Shown: positions 36,349 to 45,878, counted from the first letter of the stretch. The stretch is DNA of 64,000 bases from Pedobacter sp. WC2423 (GCF_040822065.1 NZ_CP162005.1:4526001-4590000), one strand, 5' to 3'. Numbers and translations: made by a program. Notes: generated by a model not told the origin, from the letters alone.

Positions 36349-38613
36349 ATGAGTAAAATGAGTAGAAAAAAAACAGGTCTGATCTTTATTTGCAGTTTCA
36401 TTTTTAGTCTTAATCTGAGTGCACAGAATAAATTAAGTCAGTACGTAGATCCGATCATCGGTTCGGATGCACATGGACACGTATTTGTGGGTGCGAATGT
36501 TCCCTTCGGAGCAGTTCAGTTAGGCCCCACAAACATTTTTGAAGGTTGGGACTGGTGCAGTGGTTATCACTATTCCAGTAATACAATCGTAGGTTTTACC
36601 CATACACATTTGAGCGGTACCGGAATTGGTGATCTGGGCGATGTATTAGTGATGCCTGCTACTGGCAAAGTATTATTGGATAAAGGGACTAAAACTGACC
36701 AGAAGAACGGATATGTTTCTACTTTCTCTCATGCCAATGAAGTCGCTAAACCAGGATATTATAGTGTTGTTCTGGATAAATATAAAATTAAAGCAGAACT
36801 TACTGCTTCAGAAAGAGTTGGTTTCCACCGTTACACATTTCCTGCAAAACAAGATAATCCACACGTAATGCTGGATTTGAGTGACGGAATTGGCTGGGAT
36901 AAACCTGTGGAAACGTATATCAAACAGGTAAACAGTACGACTTTGGTCGGCTATCGTTTATCTGCAGGATGGGCAAAAGATCAGCGTTTATATTTTGCGG
37001 TTAAATTATCACAACCTTTAAGCAGTATGTCGCTTTACGATAGCACGCAGGTAACTAAAGGTATCGAAGGAAAAGGCAGAAAGATGAAAGCCGTGTTGAA
37101 TTTTAAAGCTATTGCGAAAAATGTCCTGCAAATGAAAGTAGGTATTTCTCCGGTTAGTTATGAAAATGCACTGGCTAATATAACTGCCGAGATTCCAGCG
37201 TGGGATTTCGCTAAAGTAGTGGCATCGGCCGATGCCACATGGAATAAAGAACTGGCAAAAATTCAGATCGAAGGAAGTAAAGAAACTAAAAAGGTTTTTT
37301 ATACTGCTTTGTATCATACGATGATTGCCCCAACCTTATTTAATGATGCAAATGGCGATTACCGCGGCACAGATAAGAAAGTTTATCATAAGCCCGGATT
37401 TGATAACTATACCACGTTTTCACTGTGGGATACCTATCGTGCTTTTCATCCTTTGTATACGATTATCCATCCGGATAAAGTATCTGACATTATCAGTTCA
37501 TTCCTGGCTATATATAAACAACAGGGCAAATTGCCTGTATGGCACTTAATGGGGAATGAAACGAATACGATGATTGGATACCACGCTGTGCCGATTATTG
37601 TGGACGCTTATTTGAAAGGTTACAGAAAATATGATGTGGAGCTTGCTTACCAGGCGATCAGACATTCTGCAATGCAAAAAGAAGACGGGATAGAATATGC
37701 ACAAAAATTGAAATATATTCCTGCTGATAAAGTAAACGAAGCTGTTGCAAAAGGGCTGGAATATGCGATTGATGACTGGTGTATTGCCCGTATGGCAAAA
37801 GCAATGCATAAAGAAGAAGATTATTTATATTTCAGCAAAAGAGCTAAGTTATATGCGGAATATTTTGATCCGCAGGTCGGATTTATGCGTGGTAAACTTG
37901 CAAATGGCAGCTGGCGTAAACCTTTTGATCCTGTAGCTTCTAAACATCGTGAAGATGATTATACCGAAGGAAATGCCTGGCAGTATACCTGGCTAGTTCC
38001 ACAAGATCCTGAAGGTTTGATTCACTTATTTGGTGGCGAAGCTGGTTTTACCAGAAAACTTGATTCTTTGTTCAGTATCAGTTCTGTTGTAGAAGCAGGT
38101 GGTTCTCCGGATATCAGTGGTTTAATCGGTCAGTATGCACAAGGGAACGAACCTAATCACCATACACCCTATATGTATGCTTATGCTGGTAAGCCTTGGA
38201 GAACTGCGCAGGTAGTACGCCAGATCACAGATTCATTATATACCGCTAAGCCTGATGGTCTTTGTGGTAATGAAGATCTCGGACAGATGTCATCATGGTA
38301 TGTATTCTCGGCTTTAGGGTTTTATCCTGTCAATCCAGCTAACGGGGCATATGTATTTGGTTCTCCACTGGTAGATCATGCGGTCATTACCCTTCCGGGA
38401 GCAAAGAAATTTGAACTTAAAGTGATTGGCAACAGTCCAAAAAATAAATATATCCAGAAGGCTGTTTTAAATGGCAAGCCTTATACTAAAAATTATCTCT
38501 TGCATGCAGCTATTGTTGAAGGAGGGGAGCTCACCTTATACATGGGCGATCAGCCTTCTGCTACCTGGGGAGTAAAGCTGGAGGACCGGCCTGAATCTGC
38601 CGGAGGTGAATAA
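36349..38613 (+). CDS. GH92-family alpha-mannosidase
   Basis: Protein of 754 residues, a usual length for GH92. The signal peptide ends near LSAQ. The N-terminal sandwich begins YVDPIIGSDAHGH and contains the GFTHTHLSGTG stretch. The C-terminal (alpha/alpha)6 catalytic domain has NHHTPYMY and the hallmark GLCGNEDLGQMSSWY around 635-650. GH92 enzymes are calcium-dependent exo-acting alpha-mannosidases (alpha-1,2 and related linkages), acting here in the periplasm or at the surface. It is the only glycoside hydrolase in this locus and follows SusC/SusD. The exact linkage specificity cannot be read. An in-frame ATG at 36358 is an equally good start. Confidence 0.93.
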   Translation: MSKMSRKKTGLIFICSFIFSLNLSAQNKLSQYVDPIIGSDAHGHVFVGANVPFGAVQLGPTNIFEGWDWCSGYHYSSNTIVGFTHTHLSGTGIGDLGDVLVMPATGKVLLDKGTKTDQKNGYVSTFSHANEVAKPGYYSVVLDKYKIKAELTASERVGFHRYTFPAKQDNPHVMLDLSDGIGWDKPVETYIKQVNSTTLVGYRLSAGWAKDQRLYFAVKLSQPLSSMSLYDSTQVTKGIEGKGRKMKAVLNFKAIAKNVLQMKVGISPVSYENALANITAEIPAWDFAKVVASADATWNKELAKIQIEGSKETKKVFYTALYHTMIAPTLFNDANGDYRGTDKKVYHKPGFDNYTTFSLWDTYRAFHPLYTIIHPDKVSDIISSFLAIYKQQGKLPVWHLMGNETNTMIGYHAVPIIVDAYLKGYRKYDVELAYQAIRHSAMQKEDGIEYAQKLKYIPADKVNEAVAKGLEYAIDDWCIARMAKAMHKEEDYLYFSKRAKLYAEYFDPQVGFMRGKLANGSWRKPFDPVASKHREDDYTEGNAWQYTWLVPQDPEGLIHLFGGEAGFTRKLDSLFSISSVVEAGGSPDISGLIGQYAQGNEPNHHTPYMYAYAGKPWRTAQVVRQITDSLYTAKPDGLCGNEDLGQMSSWYVFSALGFYPVNPANGAYVFGSPLVDHAVITLPGAKKFELKVIGNSPKNKYIQKAVLNGKPYTKNYLLHAAIVEGGELTLYMGDQPSATWGVKLEDRPESAGGE

Positions 38614-38629
38614 GCTTTATATGCACCTA

Positions 38630-38706
38630 AAAAAGGCGACCCTGAATGGACTGCCCCCAGAAAGTGTCTAACTTTTTGGGGGCAGTCCATTCAGGGTCGC
38701 CTTTTT
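38630..38706. terminator. Very long hairpin, bidirectional terminator or mobile-element remnant
   Basis: The 29-base arms at 38630-38658 and 38678-38706 are perfectly complementary. Pairing continues inward almost without break (A-T, G-T wobble, then AAAGT with ACTTT), leaving a 5-base loop at 38666-38670. Arms begin and end in A and T runs, so it could terminate both the GH92 gene (+) and the barstar-like gene (-), which converge here. At about 36 bp the stem is much longer than an ordinary terminator, so a MITE-like or insertion-sequence-end origin is also possible. Confidence 0.7.
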
Positions 38707-38729
38707 AATTAAATGATATTTATAACTGA

Positions 38730-39179
38730 TTATTTTACCTCGTTATAGCTGATGTTCAGTTTCTCCAGTTCAGCAGCTGCAACAGTTCCTTTTTCTATAT
38801 AGATATTAAAGTCAGCTTTATTTCTGAAGTCTTCTTCTCCCGGATAGTTAGGTACATTGTCCCATTGCTCGGCTACATCATTCAGCAATCCCAGTAAATT
38901 GGTTTTTCTGGCCAGGTTCTTTTCCTCACATAAGAAAAAGGGATAATTGCGGACTACAATAGCAAACTTAGTTTCTTTCAGCCAGCTTAAATCATTCAGT
39001 AATTCTTCCAGTGAATCCAGGCTGCTGCTATAATAATAAGGAAAGTCAAGCTGTCTGGCTAATTCGTGAATAAATTCATCCACAGTAACAATTTCACGTC
39101 CATTTATATTGACGATACGTGTGTTGTCTTTAATCAAATCCTTTTCTTTTCCAGCTTCAAAGAGGCAATATCCGTTCAT
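38730..39179 (-). CDS. Barstar-like ribonuclease inhibitor
   Basis: Protein of 149 residues from the chosen ATG. Around residues 28-65 it carries the barstar pattern INGREIVTVDEFIHEL followed by LDFPYYYSSSLDSLEELL, the helix region that plugs the RNase active site in barstar. No signal peptide, so cytosolic. The frame stays open upstream to an ATG at 39236, but that stretch overlaps the 3' end of the barnase-like gene. The ATG at 39179 lies 4 bases after that gene's stop and is preferred. It immediately follows a barnase-like gene, the expected toxin-immunity pair. The fold assignment rests on sequence pattern only. Confidence 0.78.
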   Translation of the reverse strand: MNGYCLFEAGKEKDLIKDNTRIVNINGREIVTVDEFIHELARQLDFPYYYSSSLDSLEELLNDLSWLKETKFAIVVRNYPFFLCEEKNLARKTNLLGLLNDVAEQWDNVPNYPGEEDFRNKADFNIYIEKGTVAAAELEKLNISYNEVK

Positions 39180-39183
39180 GTCT

Positions 39184-39592
39184 TTAAAATTTTGTAAATG
39201 TTTTATAATGATCTCCGGTATAATAGCGGGTGCCATCTGCTCCGATTATAATTCGTTCCGCCCCTCTGTTCTGCCCTTTGACTTTGGGGTTTACATCATA
39301 TTCCTTATAAGCTACCCCCCTGAGGTAATAATCCTTCCCGGTTTTTAAAAACTGTTCCGCCAGCATAACCTTGTGGAGCTTTGTTGTTTTTAGCTACATA
39401 AGCAGCAACAGTATAAGCCTTTTGCGGAATACCCGCTACCTTCACATTCTCTTCAAAATCTGTATCAGTTGATGATGAACTATCAAGAGCAGTTTTCTCC
39501 TGTTGGGTGGTGTTCTGATCTGTTACCGCATGAGATCCTTTGCAGGAAAAAAGCAGGAGACAACAGGTAATTAAGGCAAATAGAATTCTCAT
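39184..39592 (-). pseudogene. Barnase-family ribonuclease lipoprotein, frameshifted
   Basis: Two overlapping frames make one barnase-like protein. Frame 1 (39592 to 39305): a lipoprotein signal (LLLFSCKG), then YVAKNNKAPQGYAGG and FKNREGLLP, as in barnase. Frame 2 (to 39184): YKEYDVNPKVKGQNRGAER, then GDHYKTFTKF, which supplies the catalytic Glu, Arg and His equivalents of barnase Glu73, Arg87 and His102. The frames join if one base is removed from the six-base G run (C run at 39315-39320 on the + strand). The lipobox predicts export, so this would be a secreted or surface RNase toxin with cytosolic immunity from the barstar-like gene. The break may be a real mutation, a phase-variable run or a sequencing error. 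Confidence 0.8.
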
Positions 39593-39698
39593 GATTTAAA
39601 CGGTCTCCTTAAATATCAGTGATTTATATGATAAATTTATAAGATTCTGAAGAATTAATAAAATGATGATCCCAATAAAACATTTATAAATGTGATAC

Positions 39699-41132
39699 TT
39701 AATTTACATCAAACCAAAGTTTTGTAGTTAAAGCATCTGTTCCCTGGTGTGCCACTGCCGCTTTATAACCATCAGGATTTAAGGACTGCTCGTTACCCGG
39801 ATAAATAAATCTGACTGGTATCTTACCATTCAATGCACCCGCAGCAGCAGGAGTCAATATGGGATAATCCAGTCTTCTCCATTCTGCGAAAGCTTCCAGT
39901 CCCTGACCGAATAAGGCAATCCATTTCTGGTTTCCAATTGACTTTTTATAATTTGAAGCATCATACTGCACATCTGCTCTTGCTTTATAAGTGGCAATGT
40001 CCGTTGCCGAAATACCATATTGTACTAAAGAAGCCTCTACTGCCTGACTATAAAGTGCAGCTGCATTCTCTGCTGTAAAACCTCTGGCAGCAGCTTCTGC
40101 ACGATCAAATAATATTTCTGCATAACTGATAATTACAGCAGGAGCAGTTGGTGCAATAAAATAAGCACCAGGCTTTGAAGTACTTGTTAAACCAAGCGCC
40201 GCAGCATCACCTGTAAGCAATCCATTAGGTACACCAGTATAAAGTTGTGTCTTTACTGCTTTGCTTGCATATACAGGCAGACGGGGATCGCTTAAAGCAG
40301 TTAACTGATCTACTATTGTTTTGCTGATCCGGTAATCATCGCGGGTATCAAACAGATTGCTGATTGGATTTTGATTTGGAGAAGCTTTATAATTCAATTG
40401 TGCATTTTCTGCATTCGAGCTGATATAAGTTCCGCCTTCTGTTTGTATGTCGGCAATTACCTGTTTAGCTAATGCCGGCTCGCGGTCTGCAATACGCAAA
40501 GCAATTCTTAAACGCAGAGAGTTGGCGAATTTTTTCCAGTTAGCAATTGAATTTGCATAAATAACGTCACCTGTGATTGCTTTTCCAGCAGGATCTAAAC
40601 TCGCTTGTGCAGCTTTCAAATCATTTAATATACCCAGGTATACGTCTCTTTGCGCATCATATTTTGGCGTCAGGAATTGAGTGATATCACCAGCTTGTGA
40701 ATAAGGGACATCACCATAAGCATCTGTTTCCAATGCGAATATCCACGATCTTAAGACCAATGCAACACCTTTGTAGTTGGTATTTCCTTGCGCATCTGCC
40801 AGCTTAATTAACTGGTTCAGGTTTACAATTCCCTGGCGGTAACCTGTTGTCCATAAATCCTGGAAAGCTGTATTACTGAAAATATATCTGTCCGGATCTG
40901 TATATTGAATTTTTGCCCAGTGCTGTACAAACAGCAAACTTGAATTCATATTATTGGTTGTGCCCCAATAAGTGTCGGCTGTATTTTTAATTGCAGCCGT
41001 TAACAGGAATTCAGGTTGTGCATTCTGTGAGGCATTGGGATCTACGTTTGTGTCTGTCAGGTCTTTCTTGCAGGAAGCAGCAGTGATCAGTAATAAGCCA
41101 GACAGTAAAAGAGGTATATATTTTGTTTTCAT
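39699..41132 (-). CDS. SusD/RagB-like outer-membrane lipoprotein (SusD-like_2)
   Basis: Protein of 477 residues. The signal ends in the lipobox AASC, followed by TNVDPNASQNAQPEF, typical of the SusD-like_2 group, and it ends LTTKLWFDVN. It is encoded 5 bp after its SusC partner and should share the SAM-riboswitch-controlled transcript. No enzyme gene belongs to this operon. The predicted ligand is therefore a sulfur or methionine source, by inference from the riboswitch rather than from the protein itself. Confidence 0.93.
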   Translation of the reverse strand: MKTKYIPLLLSGLLLITAASCKKDLTDTNVDPNASQNAQPEFLLTAAIKNTADTYWGTTNNMNSSLLFVQHWAKIQYTDPDRYIFSNTAFQDLWTTGYRQGIVNLNQLIKLADAQGNTNYKGVALVLRSWIFALETDAYGDVPYSQAGDITQFLTPKYDAQRDVYLGILNDLKAAQASLDPAGKAITGDVIYANSIANWKKFANSLRLRIALRIADREPALAKQVIADIQTEGGTYISSNAENAQLNYKASPNQNPISNLFDTRDDYRISKTIVDQLTALSDPRLPVYASKAVKTQLYTGVPNGLLTGDAAALGLTSTSKPGAYFIAPTAPAVIISYAEILFDRAEAAARGFTAENAAALYSQAVEASLVQYGISATDIATYKARADVQYDASNYKKSIGNQKWIALFGQGLEAFAEWRRLDYPILTPAAAGALNGKIPVRFIYPGNEQSLNPDGYKAAVAHQGTDALTTKLWFDVN

Positions 41133-41137
41133 GGAAA

Positions 41138-44100
41138 TTAGAATTTGAAATTAAGATTGAAACCGATAGTACGGACAGTTGGCAATCCAAGATCTTCGAG
41201 ACCTTGACCATTACCTGTGTTAAACGCAGACTCAGGATCTATATTAGGTACATTTTTATGCAGGATGAATAAGTTTCTGCCAACTGCTGAGATCGTTGCA
41301 CTTTGCAAACCAATAGATTTTATCCATTGATCAGGTAAAGTATAACCTAATTTGATTTCTCTAAGTTTGATATAGGTAGCACTGTAAACAGATGCTTCAT
41401 CGATGTTGTTCAAAGATTTATAATACTGACTCGCCGGAATGATGGTATTGTTCTGAGAACCATCTGCTAAAGAACCTTTGAAGATCATACCATCATCATA
41501 TAGTGTTGCACCTGCCGGAGCAGCACCACCAGGCGTAATTTGTATAGCTTTACCAGCAGCATTCTTATAATAACTCAGCCCGCCGTTTTCAGTACCACGG
41601 CCCGGAAGGGTAGAAGCCAGTACGCCTGTATAAGTTCCGGTCGCATTGGTTCCTGAGTAAATTTTACCGCCAACATGTGCATCAACCAATACGCTTAAAT
41701 TAATTCTTTTGTAAGTGAAACTATTGGTGATCCCGCCTAACCAGTCTGGAGTATATTTTCCAAGGCTTTTTTTAGAAGGACTTGCCTGTGGTGTTCCGTC
41801 TGCACCAACAATAATATCTCCGGCAGCATTCCTGTCATAAGCAGTCCCGAAAATTGTACCATAAGGTTGTCCTACCGCGGCCAGAATCTGCACTGACCCG
41901 TCAACTCCCAGCTGATAACTTTGTACGCCCTGGTAAAGATCTTTTACTTTACTGCGGTTCTTTGAATAATTCACAGTGATATCCCAGGTAAAGTTTTTTG
42001 TTTTGACAGGTGTTACCCCCAATTGCGCTTCAAGTCCTTTATTGTTAATTGTACCCCCATTTACCAGTTTTTTTAAGAAACCCGTAGTCGGGCTGACATC
42101 CAGACTTAAGATCTGGTTGATACTGTTGGTATTGTATACACTGAAATCAACACGAACTCTGTTTTTGAACAACCCAACTTCAAAACCTGCTTCCGTAGAC
42201 TTGGTTGTTTCTGGTTTCAGGTTTGGATTCAAATCTACCTCACTCAGGTTTTGTTGTGGATTACTATCAAATGGGGCAGTGAAAGAATAATTATTAATCA
42301 ATTGATAAGGGGAAGCATCCTTACCCACCTGCGACCATCCACCACGAAGTTTGGCAAAGTTCAGTACGTCACCTTTGATGTCAAATGCTTCTGTAAGGAT
42401 TAAACTCGCATTGACCGAAGGATAGAAATAAGAGCGGTTTTGAGAAGGCAAAGTTGATGACCAGTCATTTCTGGCTGTAAGATTCAAATAAGCATAATTT
42501 CTGAATCCCAGTTGAGCAGAACCAAATGTACTGTATACCCTTTGTTTACTATAGATGTTAGAAGAGATAAGCGGATCGCGTGAATTACTAAGCGTGTAGA
42601 GGTTATTAACGGCCAGTTTAGGAGCTTTCTGGTCATTGCTCTCAAAAGTAGTCGTTCTTATATTTCCACCTAATAAGAGATCAAGGTTGAAATCAGCATT
42701 TAACTTTTTAGTGAAATCCAGTCTTGCTTCCGTGTTGTTCTCGTTGAAAGTATAAGCGTCTTCTTCATACGAACCAAATGGGGTACCATTTGTTCCATAA
42801 GCGATTCTGATCTTTCTGCGGTCATTATAATAATCATTACCCGTTCTGAAGTTCGCAGATAAACCATCTATTATTTTGTAGTTTAATTCTGCACTTCCGA
42901 TCAGTCTGTTACGAACCTGACCTACCGTATTTTCGTAGGCAACAAAATATGGATTACTGTAATAGCTATTGTTCCAGTTGATATCTTTTCCATTCGCATC
43001 TTTGTAGGTCTTTAATTGATCTACATCAACCTGACGGCCAAACCAGGTGAACTGCAACATGGTGCTGCTTGCTCTTTTTCCACCTGAACCTGGCAGGTTT
43101 GCACTCGTGTTTACATAATTAGCTGAGGCATTAAAAGTCAGCTTTGGTGTTATTTTATAAGTAGTATTTAGTAAGAATGAGTTTTTTGACTGAGAAGAGT
43201 TCGGAATAACACCTTTCTGATCCAGGTTATTATAAGAGAAACGTAAATCATATTTATCTCCTGAACCTGAAATTGCAATTCCATTATTCAAAGTGTAACC
43301 TGTATTAAAGAAGTCACGCACATTATTTGGATGTGCGATAAAAGGCACGGGTACTCCGTTAGAATTAAATTGTGGGATTAAACGACCGTCCAATCTTGGG
43401 CCCCAGCTTTCATCAACGCCATCATTCAGACCTCCGCCTTTACCATCTACATAGCTGAACTGACCGTTGGCACCTTGTCCGAATGAATTCTGATAAGATG
43501 GAATGGTTAACAAAGTAGAAAAGGTAGCATTGGAGTTTACACTGATTCCTAAACCCGGAGAGTTTTTACCTTTTTTCGTGGTAATCAATACTACACCGGC
43601 CGCAGCACGGGAACCGTAAAGCGCGGCGGCGTTAGGGCCTTTCAGCACACTCATCGATTCAATATCTTCCGAATTGATATCAGAAATCGTATTCGCAAAA
43701 TCCCGCGAGCCACCTGAACCTAAATTTTGTGAATTGTCTACCGGTACTCCATCGATTACGAACAGGGGTTGATTGTTTCCTGAAATAGAAGTTTCTCCAC
43801 GGATAATAATCCTGGAAGAACCCATATCTCCCTGGCTGTTGGTGATCTGTACACCAGCTACCTTACCTGATATAGAATTCAGCAAGTTGGTTTCTTTTGC
43901 TTCGGAGATATCTTTTGATTTTAACTCCTGTACCGAATAACCTAATGATTTTTTCTCTTTAGGGATATTCAAAGCCGTTACTACGACTTCGCTTAATTCA
44001 TTAGAAGATTCATCCAGCTGAACAGTTACCGGATTTGTTGAAGTTACTTTGATTTCCTGAGTCGCATAACCAATAGATATGATTTTTAAGATATCATTTG

Positions 44101-44305
44101 GTTTAGCGATGATGGAGAACTTACCATTTCCATCAGTTTGCGTACCCGTATTTGTGCCTTTAACGGAGATGCTTACGCCAGGGACAGGTTGGCCGTTAGA
44201 TTTCTCGGTGACCACTCCGGTAATTTTAGCGGTTTGTGCCGCAGCAGTCTGTACGATTATAAAGGATAGCAGGATCCCGAATAAGTATTTGTAAGTTTTA
44301 TACAT
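41138..44305 (-). CDS. SusC/RagA-type TonB-dependent transporter under a SAM riboswitch
   Basis: Protein of 1055 residues: signal peptide ending TAAAQ, carboxypeptidase-like domain (about 25-110), plug with SVLKGPNAAALYGSRAAAG around 220-240, and a barrel ending in NFKF. There is no STN domain. It pairs with the SusD-like gene 5 bp downstream. The 44442-44547 stretch on the same strand is a SAM-I riboswitch, so expression should rise when SAM is low. This implies a role in acquiring methionine, a methionine peptide or another sulfur compound, which is unusual for SusC/SusD systems that mostly serve glycans. Confidence 0.94.
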   Translation of the reverse strand: MYKTYKYLFGILLSFIIVQTAAAQTAKITGVVTEKSNGQPVPGVSISVKGTNTGTQTDGNGKFSIIAKPNDILKIISIGYATQEIKVTSTNPVTVQLDESSNELSEVVVTALNIPKEKKSLGYSVQELKSKDISEAKETNLLNSISGKVAGVQITNSQGDMGSSRIIIRGETSISGNNQPLFVIDGVPVDNSQNLGSGGSRDFANTISDINSEDIESMSVLKGPNAAALYGSRAAAGVVLITTKKGKNSPGLGISVNSNATFSTLLTIPSYQNSFGQGANGQFSYVDGKGGGLNDGVDESWGPRLDGRLIPQFNSNGVPVPFIAHPNNVRDFFNTGYTLNNGIAISGSGDKYDLRFSYNNLDQKGVIPNSSQSKNSFLLNTTYKITPKLTFNASANYVNTSANLPGSGGKRASSTMLQFTWFGRQVDVDQLKTYKDANGKDINWNNSYYSNPYFVAYENTVGQVRNRLIGSAELNYKIIDGLSANFRTGNDYYNDRRKIRIAYGTNGTPFGSYEEDAYTFNENNTEARLDFTKKLNADFNLDLLLGGNIRTTTFESNDQKAPKLAVNNLYTLSNSRDPLISSNIYSKQRVYSTFGSAQLGFRNYAYLNLTARNDWSSTLPSQNRSYFYPSVNASLILTEAFDIKGDVLNFAKLRGGWSQVGKDASPYQLINNYSFTAPFDSNPQQNLSEVDLNPNLKPETTKSTEAGFEVGLFKNRVRVDFSVYNTNSINQILSLDVSPTTGFLKKLVNGGTINNKGLEAQLGVTPVKTKNFTWDITVNYSKNRSKVKDLYQGVQSYQLGVDGSVQILAAVGQPYGTIFGTAYDRNAAGDIIVGADGTPQASPSKKSLGKYTPDWLGGITNSFTYKRINLSVLVDAHVGGKIYSGTNATGTYTGVLASTLPGRGTENGGLSYYKNAAGKAIQITPGGAAPAGATLYDDGMIFKGSLADGSQNNTIIPASQYYKSLNNIDEASVYSATYIKLREIKLGYTLPDQWIKSIGLQSATISAVGRNLFILHKNVPNIDPESAFNTGNGQGLEDLGLPTVRTIGFNLNFKF

Positions 44306-44441
44306 ATTAATGGTCTAGTTATATAATTGGTGTATTTAATTCAATTTATTACATATGGTGTCCTTTGAACAGCGCTATTTATCAGGAATAATTAAGGGAA
44401 TAGATGACAGCAACCGATTTATTTTATAGGTATATCTGTCA

Positions 44442-44547
44442 CTTATCTTTTCCGCTTAAAGTGGATAGGAGTTAGCACCTTTTACAATCTGGGGTGTATA
44501 GGTTGCTAAGACTTCATAGGGCCTTTCCCTCGGTCTTTCTTGATAAG
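44442..44547 (-). promoter_or_regulatory. SAM-I (S-box) riboswitch
   Basis: Read on the - strand, P1 is CTTATC (44547-44542) with GATAAG (44447-44442). Between them are the S-box hallmarks: a GA-rich start with AAGAAAGACCGAGGG, the GGCCCTATGAAGTC segment, TTAGCAACC, and AAGGTGCTAACTCC. Downstream, TGACAG at 44441-44436 can pair with CTGTCA at 44410-44405, a possible expression platform, but no clear U tract follows, so the mode of control is uncertain. It lies 136 bases before the SusC start at 44305. The rest of the leader (44306-44404) and 44548-44682 show nothing else I can name. Confidence 0.93.
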
Positions 44548-44682
44548 TAGAAATCAATGAACAGCTAATTGTCGGGCAAATATATAAATAAACTACTAAA
44601 TCTATAGTATATATTTTATTAGTAGGATATTTTGAGATTTGGCAGACAATTGGTTGCTGTTTTGAAAAGGTAAATTACCTGA

Positions 44683-44716
44683 AAAAGGCCATTCTCTGGT
44701 TAAAGAATGGCCTTTT
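44683..44716 (-). terminator. Terminator of the universal stress protein gene
   Basis: A perfect 13-bp stem joins 44683-44695 and 44704-44716 (AAAAGGCCATTCT and its complement) with an 8-base loop. On the - strand it follows the usp stop (44766) and the right arm ends in a T run. Confidence 0.8.
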
Positions 44717-44765
44717 GATTTAGAATTGGAAATTTGTTTATGCTATATCTTTTTTTTATGTCAGG

Positions 44766-45698
44766 CTAACTGAGTGCAGCAGCGATTATATTTTCCTGGT
44801 AACCAGATTCCAGGCTTGAGTTCAGTCCAGGCTCCGCATTTTCTGCACAAGGGAAAATAAGTAGTGGTAAATTAGTATTTGCTGCCATCTTTTGTGTATT
44901 GCTTAAATTGAAAAGCTGCTCCAGAAAAGTTTTATGGCGATGTACCATCACGAACAAATTACAGGTCACATTTTCTGCCAGCCATTTTAAACCTGTTTTA
45001 ACAGGCGTATGTTCCACTGCCCGGTAATAAATTTTGGGGTAATTTATTTTATTGGCTACATCTTCCAGAAAGTTGGTGACTAATTTTTTAGTATCGGCTT
45101 CTGAGGTATCCGGATGCTGTATATGGGCTAATGTAATTTCTGCGTGAGATGGTTTTGCGAATGCTGTCAGTGCCTGAATAATATCCAGATCACTATCCTC
45201 CATATCTGTTGCGAAAACAAGCTTGTCCAGCTTTTTAAAGCTTTGGTTTTCTGGTACGATCAGTACAGGCAGGGATACAGCACCTATAATTTCGCGCATA
45301 TGGTTACCCATAATCAAAGAACCCAAACCTTTCCGGTGTGTGCCCATCACTAATAACATCAGGTCCCTGTCTGAAGATAATCTATGAATATGCCGGTATA
45401 GAGGCCCTTCCTGGCATTTGAAGTCTATAACAGGTCTGAAGGCATTAACCGGAAGCGTAGAGAGTTCTTCTGCTAACCTGGCGCCCAGTGTACGCAACTT
45501 TTCTTCACTGTCTTTTTGTAAAATATTGTAATCTTCCATTGACCAGTAAACCTGTCCACCTAAAGGTTCGGCCATGGGTACTAAAAAGGAATTATATAGG
45601 GTAAGATTTGCCTGAAGATGTTGTGCAAGACGTACAGCATAACGTGCAGCATTTTCTGCACTGGCGGAAAAATCGGTTAGTACGGTTATCTTTTTCAT
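44766..45698 (-). CDS. Universal stress protein, two tandem Usp domains
   Basis: Protein of 310 residues. The first Usp domain (about 1-150) begins MKKITVLTDFSASAENAARYA and has the ATP-loop pattern MGTHRKGLGSLIMG followed by LPVLIVPE. The second (about 155-285) keeps the overall fold (LDKLVFATDMEDSD, LPLLIFP) but lacks the glycine-rich ATP loop, as in many tandem Usp proteins. Cytosolic. It is a single-gene unit with its own terminator, divergent from the MarR-GNAT gene. A role in energy or stagnation stress is known for the family; nothing here narrows it. Confidence 0.9.
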   Translation of the reverse strand: MKKITVLTDFSASAENAARYAVRLAQHLQANLTLYNSFLVPMAEPLGGQVYWSMEDYNILQKDSEEKLRTLGARLAEELSTLPVNAFRPVIDFKCQEGPLYRHIHRLSSDRDLMLLVMGTHRKGLGSLIMGNHMREIIGAVSLPVLIVPENQSFKKLDKLVFATDMEDSDLDIIQALTAFAKPSHAEITLAHIQHPDTSEADTKKLVTNFLEDVANKINYPKIYYRAVEHTPVKTGLKWLAENVTCNLFVMVHRHKTFLEQLFNLSNTQKMAANTNLPLLIFPCAENAEPGLNSSLESGYQENIIAAALS

Positions 45699-45844
45699 AG
45701 GAGTCGTATTTGAGTTTACTAAAGTAAAAGTGGTGATAAACAGGCTGTTTACCTGTGATCTCCATCATCTTATCGGATGACATTCATCATCAGAATTACG
45801 AGTTTTCACTGCTTGTCTTTTAAATTATAAAAATACTTGTTACA

Positions 45845-45866
45845 TTTACGTAATCAGTTACGTAAA
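45845..45866. promoter_or_regulatory. Palindromic operator, probable MarR binding site
   Basis: A perfect 9-bp inverted repeat, TTTACGTAA (45845-45853) and TTACGTAAA (45858-45866), with a 4-base spacer. It sits 13 bp before the MarR-GNAT start and in the divergent gap to usp. Size and symmetry fit a winged-helix dimer, so autoregulation is likely. Confidence 0.65.
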
Positions 45867-45878
45867 TAAGTATATACA

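Noticed and set aside
38730..39236. Longer start of the barstar-like gene at 39236
   Set aside because: The extra 19 residues lie over the 3' coding end of the barnase-like gene. The ATG at 39179 lies just after that gene's stop.
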